This document shows, piece after piece, positions 8,428-16,999 of a DNA stretch of 39,668 nt. The notes beneath the pieces are model-generated. The model was not told the DNA's origin and did no database searches. It was given only the letters and a program-made list of their open reading frames with translations. A program made the translations under genes and the position numbers. The DNA comes from an uncultured Bacteroidales bacterium (GTDB taxonomy: Bacteria; Bacteroidota; Bacteroidia; Bacteroidales; Muribaculaceae), in contig CADAZN010000025.1 of the NCBI GenBank assembly GCA_902792435.1, positions 1-39,668 on the forward strand, given 5' to 3'. Positions within the stretch are counted from its first letter, which is position 1. Each line of letters begins with the position of its first letter.

Positions 8428-11400
8428 ATGAAAAAAGGATTATTACTTCTATCACTTGTCATGATGTGCTTGCCGTTGATGGCAGAACAACGCACCGCAA
8501 GTGAGGCTCAAAATGTGGCAAGTAACTACTTGCGAACCAAAGCAGCACACCACTTGATGGGTGTGAGTACACAATCCCCTCAATTGTCACTTTCGATGAC
8601 GGGCATGAGTGCCGACAAGAAGGTTGACTACTATGTGTTTAACAATGGAAAGGACAATGGTTTCATAATTGTGTCGGGCGACGACAAGGCCGCTCCCGTG
8701 CTGGGTTACTGTGACGAAGGCTCGTTCGACGCCAACGACATCCCCGACGGCATGCGCTACTGGCTCGAGTGCTACGCCGAGCAGATGCAGTATCTGCGCT
8801 CGCATCCCGAGAGCGCCTATGTGGCTCCACGCTCACAGTCCAACGTGATGATTACTCCATTGCTCACCTGCAAATGGAACCAGAATTCCCCCTACAACGA
8901 CCAGTGCCCCACCTATGGTGCAGCACAGAATCATGCGGCCACTGGATGTGTGGCAACAGCAACGGCTCAGGTGATGTACTATCACAAGTGGCCACAGCAG
9001 GGAACTGGTGAGTTCACCTACGTGTGCAACGTCAACGGTGAGGGCGAGCAAACGTTGAGTGCCGACTTTGGCAGCACTACCTACGACTGGGACAACATGC
9101 TTGACTACTATACGCCCAATGGCTATTCTGAAGCCGAGGGCAATGCCGTGGCAACTCTCATGAGTCATGTGGGCATCGCTTCGCACATGAACTATGGCAG
9201 TTCAAGCAACACTCCCATGTTTGCAGCGATGGAAGCTATGCGACTCTATTTTGGCTACAATTCAGGAATGAGAAAATACAACCGCATCAGTAAAACAGCA
9301 GCGCAGTGGGACAGCCTATTGATGAATGAGCTGCTAAATTCTCGCCCCATTATATATACCGGTTTCACTCCTAATGGTGGCGGCCACGCCTTTGTGCTAG
9401 ATGGCATAAATGCCGAAGGATATTACCATTTCAATTGGGGTTGGGGAGGAAAAAGCGATGGCTACTTCCTTATCACAGCTCTCAGCCCAACCGACCAAGG
9501 CATCGGCTCTTTTGAGGGCGGCTACAACACTTCTCAAGAGTTTATTGCCAATGTTTATCCCGATAAGGGCGAGCCTGAACCTGAAAGATTTATTGAAGGA
9601 ACCTGCTACAGGATCTGGTCAGGTGTTGACCATGTGAATTTGGGTCAGAATGCCCCTTTGCATTATAGATACCTGCATTTCAACAGCTATGGTTACGGTT
9701 TGAGTGCCGATATCGCGATTGGTTTTATGTTGAGCGACCTTAACGGCAATGTAGTCTATTTCCCAGGCAATAACACCATAACTCTTAATTTTGTTTTTGG
9801 ATCAAACTATTCAAGGATTAATAATAGTTCCTTCACCTACCACACGCCAGCCTCTCTTGCCGATGGCGACTACCGCCTGTGGTTTATGTATAAGTTAGCA
9901 AATCCAGCAGTTACTGGTTTTTCTTACCTTGCCAACATTCCAAACATACCTAAATATATCAATGTTAAGGTGCAGAATGGTGTGATGTACTTCTCTACTC
10001 CTGCAACTGAATCAGGGCAGTTGAGCGTCACCGAACTTGTTGCTCCCAATGTGGTGGGGGCTGGCAACAAAATGGAAGTGAGTGCCTCTATCTCCAATGC
10101 CGGCAAGGAATACTACGACAATGTTTTCTTCGCCCTCATCAACAACGAGGATGAATATAAGATTTATGACCCCATTAATATTAATGTGCCCACCGGTGGC
10201 AAGGTGACAGTAAACAGCATCCTCACTGCCCCAACCGAGCCAGGCGAATATGAGCTAGCGGTTCTAAATAAGGATTTAGCCAAGATAGGTGGTGGCACCA
10301 TCACTGTGATGGTGCAAGAGAGCAGCAACTATAACCTCACAATCAACACTCCACTGCAGGTGAATAGCTACTACATGGAAATGGACAACGTGGGCGGAAC
10401 TGCTGTGCTTGGCAACACAGGCACCGGCGACTATGTGGGGCCCATCCCTTTCATGATTCTTAGTGAAGACAGCAAGCAAGTTCTGTACAGTGGCAACACT
10501 AATGTCGTCACTGTTCCCGCTGGAGGAACTGCTACGGTGAATATCAAGACACACTTTGAAAGAGCACCTCGAGTTGTTTACAAGATGTGCCTGCGTGATC
10601 CTAAATATCCCGACAGGAACGTCATTTGGGGCGCTCAAGTTCCATTCGAGCTTAATGGAACCTGGCCCACTACCTTGCTTGACAAGCTTGTTAAAGATGG
10701 TATAAACGACGGTGACTACCGCATTGCCGACAACCTAACCATAGCCGATTCTCACAATCAGAGCGTCTTTGCCACCAACGGCAACGGCTCGTGGATTGAA
10801 GTGAAGTGTGGCGAGCACTTTGATGCTGTAAAGGATATGGGAGCGTTGAAGGCAGGAACAGTGTGGGGCAAGTACTTTATGCTCGACGGCAATCCTTCAA
10901 TCACCCTCACCCAGCTTCCTGATGTAGGCGTGGCGCAAGAGGGTGTTGTTCAAATGCTTGACTTGAGCAAGACTTACACTCCAGTTCCTGACCAAGTGAT
11001 TGACTTCACTGGATATTTCTTCGTCGAAAATGGCAAACCTATCATTTATGCTTATAATGGCAGTAATGGTGACAAGGGACAGGCGGTGCCTATCACTTTT
11101 GAATGGCTGGATGGTTCTATTTCTCTTACCGAGGGTGAATGCTACAACCTGCATGGTGTGGTAATGCTCACTCCTGCGGCCAGTGGCACTCCCGCTCTCA
11201 TGGCCGATGGAACCGTGCCAACCAACTACATTGTTTATCTTACCAAGGCTCCTCAAGCCTACACAGCAATCAGTAATGTTATCAACGATGCTGTGAATGT
11301 GAGCGTGAATGGTAGAACAATCAATGTGGCAGGAGCTAGCAGCGTGGCCATCTACAACACCGCCGGCGCATTAGTAAGCCGTGATGCTGAAACACAACTG

Positions 11401-11460
11401 CCCGCTGGCGTATATGTAGTAATCGCCGATGGCAAGAGCTACAAAGTGATTGTGCGATAA
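8428..11460 (+). CDS. C10 family (streptopain-type) cysteine protease, copy 1
   Basis: 1010 residues. A signal peptide (LLLLSLVMMCLPLMA) leads into a Spi-like propeptide region (about 20-135), including FIIVSGDDKAAPVLGY. The papain-like C10 catalytic domain (about 140-400) has Cys174 in TGCVATATAQVMYYH, His320 in GGGHAFVLDG, and the oxyanion/Trp motif FNWGWGG (336 on). It is followed by a long beta-rich region of Ig-like repeats (about 420-950) and a C-terminal sorting-like tail (VAIYNTAGALVSRD to VIVR). Exported cysteine protease activity follows from the family; the substrate is unknown. Streptopain itself is about 400 residues, so the C-terminal half is an accessory extension typical of Bacteroidota. 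A close paralogue follows directly. Confidence 0.93.
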   Translation: MKKGLLLLSLVMMCLPLMAEQRTASEAQNVASNYLRTKAAHHLMGVSTQSPQLSLSMTGMSADKKVDYYVFNNGKDNGFIIVSGDDKAAPVLGYCDEGSFDANDIPDGMRYWLECYAEQMQYLRSHPESAYVAPRSQSNVMITPLLTCKWNQNSPYNDQCPTYGAAQNHAATGCVATATAQVMYYHKWPQQGTGEFTYVCNVNGEGEQTLSADFGSTTYDWDNMLDYYTPNGYSEAEGNAVATLMSHVGIASHMNYGSSSNTPMFAAMEAMRLYFGYNSGMRKYNRISKTAAQWDSLLMNELLNSRPIIYTGFTPNGGGHAFVLDGINAEGYYHFNWGWGGKSDGYFLITALSPTDQGIGSFEGGYNTSQEFIANVYPDKGEPEPERFIEGTCYRIWSGVDHVNLGQNAPLHYRYLHFNSYGYGLSADIAIGFMLSDLNGNVVYFPGNNTITLNFVFGSNYSRINNSSFTYHTPASLADGDYRLWFMYKLANPAVTGFSYLANIPNIPKYINVKVQNGVMYFSTPATESGQLSVTELVAPNVVGAGNKMEVSASISNAGKEYYDNVFFALINNEDEYKIYDPININVPTGGKVTVNSILTAPTEPGEYELAVLNKDLAKIGGGTITVMVQESSNYNLTINTPLQVNSYYMEMDNVGGTAVLGNTGTGDYVGPIPFMILSEDSKQVLYSGNTNVVTVPAGGTATVNIKTHFERAPRVVYKMCLRDPKYPDRNVIWGAQVPFELNGTWPTTLLDKLVKDGINDGDYRIADNLTIADSHNQSVFATNGNGSWIEVKCGEHFDAVKDMGALKAGTVWGKYFMLDGNPSITLTQLPDVGVAQEGVVQMLDLSKTYTPVPDQVIDFTGYFFVENGKPIIYAYNGSNGDKGQAVPITFEWLDGSISLTEGECYNLHGVVMLTPAASGTPALMADGTVPTNYIVYLTKAPQAYTAISNVINDAVNVSVNGRTINVAGASSVAIYNTAGALVSRDAETQLPAGVYVVIADGKSYKVIVR

Positions 11461-11476
11461 TTTGATGCTTTCTTAT

Positions 11477-11511
11477 ACTGAGTCCACTTCGCGAAGTGGA
11501 CTCAGTTTTTT
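11477..11511 (+). terminator. Terminator between the two C10 proteases
   Basis: A perfect 30-bp palindrome with arms ACTGAGTCCACTTCG (11477-11491) and its exact complement (11492-11506) is followed by a T6 run. It begins 16 bp after the stop of copy 1. The second protease ATG is only 26 bp beyond it, and no -7 box is visible in between. Confidence 0.9.
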
Positions 11512-11536
11512 AAACAATAATACCAAATCACTAAAA

Positions 11537-14500
11537 ATGAAAAAAAGCATATTATTATTACTTATTGCGGTGCTAGCTTCACCAAGCATAATGGCAGAAC
11601 AACGAACTGCTAGCGAAGCTCAAAATGTGGCAAACAACTACTTGCGAACCAAGGCAACACACCATTTGTTGGGCGTAAGTGCGCAAGCACCTCAGTTATC
11701 TCTGTCGATGACTGGAACGAGTGCCGACAATAAGGTTGACTACTATGTGTTTAACAATGGCAAGGAGAATGGATTCATAATCGTCTCGGGCGACGACAAG
11801 GCAGCTCCTGTGCTTGGCTATAGCGATAGTGGTTCGTTCGACGCTAACGACATCCCCGACGGCATGCGCTACTGGCTCGAATGCTACGCCGAGCAGATGC
11901 AGTACCTGCGCTCGCATCCCGAGAGTGCCTATGTGGCTCCACGCTCGCGGCCTAACGTGATGATCACTCCATTGCTCACCTGCAAATGGAACCAGAACTC
12001 CCCCTACAACGACCAGTGCCCCACCTATGGAACAGCGCAAAATCATGCAGTCACTGGATGTGTGGCAACGGCCACTGCTCAGGTGATGTACTACCACAAG
12101 TGGCCACAGCAGGGAAGCAGTGAGTTCACCTATGTGTGCAACGTCAACGGCGAGGGAGAGCAAACGTTGAGTGCCGACTTTGGCAGCACCACCTACGACT
12201 GGGAAAACATGCTCGACTACTACTCTCCCAACAGTTATTCTGAAGCCGAGGGCAATGCCGTGGCAACCCTCATGAGTCATGTGGGCATCGCTTCGCACAT
12301 GGGATATGGCAGCATAAGCAGCACTGCCACTTATGCCGCAATGGAAGCCTTGCGACTCTATTTTGGCTATAATTCGGGAATGAGAATATACAATCGCATA
12401 ACCATGAATGCTGCGCAGTGGGACAGCCTCCTGATGAATGAGCTGCTAAATGCTCGCCCCATTATTTTTTCTGCTGCCACCCCTAAGGGCGGCGGCCACT
12501 GCTTTGTGCTCGATGGCATAAATGCCGATGGATATTACCACTTCAACTGGGGCTGGGGTGGCGTGAGCGATGGCTACTTCCTTATCACGGCACTTAGCCC
12601 AAGTGACCAGGGCATAGGCTCATTTGAGGGTGGTTACAACGCTTCTCAACAGATTGTTGCCAATGTCTATCCCGACAAGGGCGAACCTGTTCCTGAAAGA
12701 TTCCTTGAAGGAATCTGCTACAAGTTCTGGTCGGCTCAGGATCACGTGAATTTGGGTCAGAATGCCAACTTGCATTATAGATACTTGCAGTTCAACAGCT
12801 ATGGTTACGGTTTGAGCGCTGATATTACGATTGGTTTTATGTTGGCCGACATTAACGGTAATATAGTCCAGTTCACAAGCAATAACACCCACACTTCTAA
12901 TTTTAATTTTGGAACAAACTATTCATTGCTTAATGATAAATCCTTCACCTATCACACTCCTGCCACTCTTGCCGATGGAGATTACCGCCTGTGGTTTATG
13001 TATAAGTTGGCAAATCCAGCTATTACTAGTTACTCTTACCTTGCCAACTGCCCCAATATACCTCGTTTCATCAGTGTTAAGGTGCAGAATGGGGTGATGT
13101 ACTTCTCTACTCCTGCAACTGAATCAGGGCAGTTGAGCGTCACCGACCTTAGTGCTCCCCAGGAAGTGGGCGCAGGTACCAAGTTTCAAGTATCAGCCTC
13201 TATCTCTAATGCCGGCAAGGAATATTTCGACAACGTCTTTTTCGCCCTTATCGACAACAATGATAATTATAAAATATATGACCCTATTAATATTAATGTG
13301 CCCACAGGTGGCAAGGTGACTATCAACAGCATCCTCACTGCCCCGACCGAGTCAGGAAAATATGAGCTCGCGGTTCTAAATAAGGCTCTCTCCAAGATTG
13401 GTGGTGGCACAGTCACAGTGATGGTGCAGGAGAGCAGCAACTATTTCCTCACAATCAGCACTCCATTGCAGGTGGCAAGCTACTACATGGATGTGGACAA
13501 CGTGTGCGCAACTGCAGTGCTTGGCAACACAGGCACCGGCGACTATGTGGGGCCCATCCCTTTCATGATTCTTAGTGAAGACAGCAAGCAAGTTCTTTAC
13601 AGAGGCAACACTAATGTCGTTACCATCCCCGCTGGAGGAACTGCTACGGTGAATATCAAGACACACTTTGAAAGAGCACCTCAAGTTATCTACAAGATGT
13701 GCCTTCGTGACCCTAAATATCCCGACAAGAACGTCATTTGGGGCGCTCAAGTACCATTCGAGCTTAATGGAACTTGGCCCACTACCTTGCTTGACAAGCT
13801 TGTTAAAGATGGCATCGATAACGGCGACTACCGCATTGCCGACAACCTCACCATTGCCGACTCTCATGACCAAAGCGTCTTTGCCACTAACGGCCGGGGC
13901 TCGTGGATTGAACTCAAGTGTGGCGAGAACTTTGACGCTGTCAAGGCTATGAACGCCTTAAAAGCAGGCACCGTGTGGGGCAAGTATTTTATGACCAACG
14001 GCAATCCTTCTATCACCCTCACCAAGCTTCCTGAGGCTGGTGTGGTGCAGGAAGGTGTAGTCCAAATGCTTGACTTGAGCAAGCCTTACACTCCCGTTCC
14101 CGACCAAGTGATTGACTTCACTGGATATTACTTCGTTGAGAACGGAAAAGCCGTTATTTATGCTTATGATGGCAGCAATGGCGACAAGGGACAGGCAGTT
14201 CCCATCTCTTTTGACTGGCTAAATGCTTTTGATCCTCTCACCGAGGGCGAATGCTACAACCTGCACGGTGTGGTAATGCTCACTCCTGCGGCCAGTGGCA
14301 CTCCCGCTCTCATGGCCGATGGTACTGTGCCAACTAACTATATCGTTTATCTCACCAGGTCACCACAAGCCTACACAGCAATCAATAATGTTGTCAACGA
14401 TGCTGTGAATGTGAGCGTGAATGGTAGAACAATCAATGTGGCAGGAGCTAGCAGTGTGGCCATCTACAACACCGCTGGCGCATTAGTAAGCCGTGATGCC

Positions 14501-14572
14501 GCTACTATGTTGCCCGCTGGCGTATATGTAGTAATTGCCGATGGTAAGAGCTACAAGGTTATTTTGAAATAA
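11537..14572 (+). CDS. C10 family (streptopain-type) cysteine protease, copy 2
   Basis: 1011 residues, aligned with copy 1 along its whole length. It has its own signal peptide (ILLLLIAVLASPSIMA), Cys175 in TGCVATATAQVMYYH, His321 in GGGHCFVLDG, the FNWGWGG motif, the same beta-rich C-terminal half and the same sorting-like tail (ending VILK). All catalytic residues are intact, so both copies should be active. Differences concentrate in the substrate-facing part of the catalytic domain (about 250-315) and in residues 410-480. The start was set at the ATG before the signal peptide; an in-frame extension reads back through the terminator into copy 1. The lipoprotein gene follows after 6 bp, indicating cotranscription. 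It probably arose by tandem duplication. Confidence 0.93.
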   Translation: MKKSILLLLIAVLASPSIMAEQRTASEAQNVANNYLRTKATHHLLGVSAQAPQLSLSMTGTSADNKVDYYVFNNGKENGFIIVSGDDKAAPVLGYSDSGSFDANDIPDGMRYWLECYAEQMQYLRSHPESAYVAPRSRPNVMITPLLTCKWNQNSPYNDQCPTYGTAQNHAVTGCVATATAQVMYYHKWPQQGSSEFTYVCNVNGEGEQTLSADFGSTTYDWENMLDYYSPNSYSEAEGNAVATLMSHVGIASHMGYGSISSTATYAAMEALRLYFGYNSGMRIYNRITMNAAQWDSLLMNELLNARPIIFSAATPKGGGHCFVLDGINADGYYHFNWGWGGVSDGYFLITALSPSDQGIGSFEGGYNASQQIVANVYPDKGEPVPERFLEGICYKFWSAQDHVNLGQNANLHYRYLQFNSYGYGLSADITIGFMLADINGNIVQFTSNNTHTSNFNFGTNYSLLNDKSFTYHTPATLADGDYRLWFMYKLANPAITSYSYLANCPNIPRFISVKVQNGVMYFSTPATESGQLSVTDLSAPQEVGAGTKFQVSASISNAGKEYFDNVFFALIDNNDNYKIYDPININVPTGGKVTINSILTAPTESGKYELAVLNKALSKIGGGTVTVMVQESSNYFLTISTPLQVASYYMDVDNVCATAVLGNTGTGDYVGPIPFMILSEDSKQVLYRGNTNVVTIPAGGTATVNIKTHFERAPQVIYKMCLRDPKYPDKNVIWGAQVPFELNGTWPTTLLDKLVKDGIDNGDYRIADNLTIADSHDQSVFATNGRGSWIELKCGENFDAVKAMNALKAGTVWGKYFMTNGNPSITLTKLPEAGVVQEGVVQMLDLSKPYTPVPDQVIDFTGYYFVENGKAVIYAYDGSNGDKGQAVPISFDWLNAFDPLTEGECYNLHGVVMLTPAASGTPALMADGTVPTNYIVYLTRSPQAYTAINNVVNDAVNVSVNGRTINVAGASSVAIYNTAGALVSRDAATMLPAGVYVVIADGKSYKVILK

Positions 14573-14578
14573 TTTTAT

Positions 14579-15349
14579 ATGAATAACATTAAATTGATAT
14601 TGCTTGGTGTCATGTCCATGGTTCTCATGGGATGTGGCACCAAGCCACATACTGTGGGTTTAGGTAATGCAATGGAAGTGAGTTATGTTGATGCTGGTGG
14701 CAAGAAACTCATGGTAATGACCCCCGGCAAGGATACACATTGGAAATTTGTGAGTCACAAGCAGAGCGATTTTAAGGGCGAGCCCGATATTAACGACACT
14801 ACAATATTGCTGAATGTAGCGGCGGCATTCACTCTCGACTTGACGTCGATGGACGTGTGTGGCGACCATGTAGTTGCTGGGGAGCGCATCAAGGGTTATG
14901 ACGATGTCACAGCCACTGGCCATATGCTTATGGTTGATGACAAGGTGATGATTGCTTCAAATGATAAACTCGAGCAATCGATACAGAAGGCTGTCGCCGG
15001 CAAGGGCTACTTGTTCCAGCAATGTCTTGTCGTTGAGAATGGCAAGGGATTTGTGGAACGTGTTCCTGAGGCATTGCTCAAGCGCAACCCGAGTATCATT
15101 TTCCGTGCCGTGTGTGTCAAGGACGACGATAGTGTCGTGGTTGTGCAAGGCGACGAGCCAATGTTGGTGAGCGAGTTTGTTGATGCCCTAGTGGCATTTG
15201 GTGCGCGCCAGGCGCTCTACCTTGACATGGGTACATGGGCCTGGGGATGGGTGCGTGAGTGGGACAAGCTGCCACAAGAACTCAGTGAGCACTTCTTCAA
15301 TACCCGCTTCCAGAGCAACTGGCTACAGGTAGTCACTCCTAGTCGATGA
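14579..15349 (+). CDS. Lipoprotein of unknown function, weakly like phosphodiester glycosidase (DUF2233) proteins
   Basis: 256 residues. A lipoprotein signal peptide (LILLGVMSMVLMGC, lipid-modified Cys19) is followed by a soluble alpha/beta domain. The order of motifs (hydrophobic NVAAAFTLDLTS, VAGERIKGY, FRAVCVKDDDSVVVV, and ALYLDMGTWAWGWVREW near the end) recalls the NAGPA/DUF2233 fold, in which a late LDxG segment helps form the active site. That resemblance is weak. It follows C10 protease copy 2 after 6 bp. In Bacteroides fragilis, C10 proteases are paired with small exported inhibitor lipoproteins, so an inhibitor or partner role is also possible, though this protein is larger than those inhibitors. 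It converges with susD across only 7 bp, with no terminator in between. Confidence 0.7.
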   Translation: MNNIKLILLGVMSMVLMGCGTKPHTVGLGNAMEVSYVDAGGKKLMVMTPGKDTHWKFVSHKQSDFKGEPDINDTTILLNVAAAFTLDLTSMDVCGDHVVAGERIKGYDDVTATGHMLMVDDKVMIASNDKLEQSIQKAVAGKGYLFQQCLVVENGKGFVERVPEALLKRNPSIIFRAVCVKDDDSVVVVQGDEPMLVSEFVDALVAFGARQALYLDMGTWAWGWVREWDKLPQELSEHFFNTRFQSNWLQVVTPSR

Positions 15350-15356
15350 GGCTAGT

Positions 15357-16985
15357 CTAGTAGCCGGGGTTTTGTGAGTCGCCCGTGAGGGCAAGAACTT
15401 TGCCGGGGATGGGGAAGACGATGGTGTAGCCGGTGGCCTCGCCAGGGAGTTGTGGGCGGAAGGTGCGGCTGCTGGTAAATGTGCCAAAGCGAATCATGTC
15501 GTTGCGGCGCCATCCCTCCCAAGCCAATTCAAGCATTCTCTCGGCAAGGATATTGTCGAGTGTGGCGGTGCGATGTGATGCATCAACACGGTTACGCACC
15601 ACGTTGAACGGCATGTCACCGTTATCACCGTTGCGCACCAGTGCCTCGGCTTTCATGAGCAGCACGTCGGCATATCGGAAGAGTACGATGTCGTTGTCGC
15701 TTTGGTTGCCGTCTTTAGTACCAGTTGGATCTATCTCATATTTGCTCATTCTCGCTCCTGCCGTCTTCTCCCAAGGCTTACCGCTAACATCAAGTGCCAC
15801 TTTCCATGGCTCATAAATTAGTGGAGTGCCATCGTCAAGCAGCACTGGATTGCCGTCGTAATCAAAGACTTCGCCAGCATAGTAGGTTGCTGCAAAACGT
15901 GGGTCAATATTATCGGTCCCATATCCAAAGGTGTTGAGAGCCTCGATTGTGGCACTCGAACCGTTCTCGCCGTTGAGTCCTAATGCAGCGGCATGATTGT
16001 AGTGGCGTGAGCGGAACAAGTAGATAAACAGATTAGAGTAGAGGTGCTTGTCCATGGGGATTATGAAGATGTTCTCGGCCGAGTTTTCATTGTTGACAGC
16101 GAAGGGCTGTGCGAAGTAGTTGTCGAGCGTGTAGCCATGATTGGTAATATCGTCGCAGAAATAGACTGCAGCTTCCCAAGTGTTCATTTTATTGCCGTCG
16201 ATGGTCCACTCAATGCCCTTGCCGTTAGGGCGTGAGGCAGCGTCGGTCCAGTTGTCGTGGCAGTAGACTTCGGCGTTCAGGGCCAGTTTTGCAAGCAAGA
16301 AGTCGGCCACTGGCAGTGTGAAGCGACCATAATATTCTCCGTGCTTATTGCTGCGGCTATGGTTGAGCAATGGTAAAATGTCAAGCAGTTCGCTGCGAAT
16401 GAAGTTAAAGGTGGTGCTGCGAGGCTGAAGCTTCATGTCGCCCATGTCGGGAGCTGACTTGGTGAACACTGGCACACGTCCATACAGGTCCATGGCATAG
16501 AAATAGAACATTGCGCGCAAGCCACGCACCTCGGCTCGCCATTTAGCCGCATTGTCATTGCTTGAGTGCTGCTCAAGAAAGGCATTGATGTGCTCGAGCG
16601 ACTCGTTGCACTTGATGATAGCCTGGAACAGATAGTCCCAAGTGCCATCAATGGCTCCGTTGCTGGTTCCCCACTGGTGAGTAAAGAGGTCTTGCCAAAA
16701 ACCACCGTCATACCAGTCGGCACCGCGAGTGGGCATGATTGCCTCGTCGGTGGTAAAGGTGTTCAAGTCATAAACACCACGTCCTGTACCTTGCAGGCCC
16801 TGACTATTGGCATTTCCTCCCACCAGCGTGTAGAGAGAAAGCACAGCATTGCGGTAGAGCTCGCCCTCGGTGCTGTAGGCCTCATTGTCGGGGATGCGGT
16901 CGGTGGGGTCCTCCTCAAGGAACTTGTCGCATGCCGTGCAAGCGATCAGCAATAATGCTATTATGTATAGTGATATGTGTTTCAT
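15357..16985 (-). CDS. SusD/RagB family nutrient-binding outer-membrane lipoprotein
   Basis: 542 residues. The lipoprotein signal LYIIALLLIACTAC (Cys16 or Cys19) is followed by an acidic DKFLEEDP, a typical surface-export signal. The body has the helical TPR-like SusD organisation: DRIPDNEAYSTEGELYRNAV, then WRAEVRGLRAMFYFYAMDLYG, FIRSELLDILPLL and, near the end, DIVLFRYADVLLMKAEALVR with the SusD C-terminal pattern MLELAWEGWRRNDMIRFG. It should cap the SusC channel and capture a glycan or peptide; the substrate cannot be told. It is translated after susC with a 14-bp gap. No glycosidase, SusE-like or regulator gene is adjacent. Confidence 0.93.
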   Translation of the reverse strand: MKHISLYIIALLLIACTACDKFLEEDPTDRIPDNEAYSTEGELYRNAVLSLYTLVGGNANSQGLQGTGRGVYDLNTFTTDEAIMPTRGADWYDGGFWQDLFTHQWGTSNGAIDGTWDYLFQAIIKCNESLEHINAFLEQHSSNDNAAKWRAEVRGLRAMFYFYAMDLYGRVPVFTKSAPDMGDMKLQPRSTTFNFIRSELLDILPLLNHSRSNKHGEYYGRFTLPVADFLLAKLALNAEVYCHDNWTDAASRPNGKGIEWTIDGNKMNTWEAAVYFCDDITNHGYTLDNYFAQPFAVNNENSAENIFIIPMDKHLYSNLFIYLFRSRHYNHAAALGLNGENGSSATIEALNTFGYGTDNIDPRFAATYYAGEVFDYDGNPVLLDDGTPLIYEPWKVALDVSGKPWEKTAGARMSKYEIDPTGTKDGNQSDNDIVLFRYADVLLMKAEALVRNGDNGDMPFNVVRNRVDASHRTATLDNILAERMLELAWEGWRRNDMIRFGTFTSSRTFRPQLPGEATGYTIVFPIPGKVLALTGDSQNPGY

Positions 16986-16999
16986 TGTTGCTAAAGTGT

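Noticed and set aside
11450-11536. Upstream in-frame start for C10 protease copy 2
   Set aside because: It begins inside copy 1 and reads through the terminator palindrome; the signal peptide starts at 11537.
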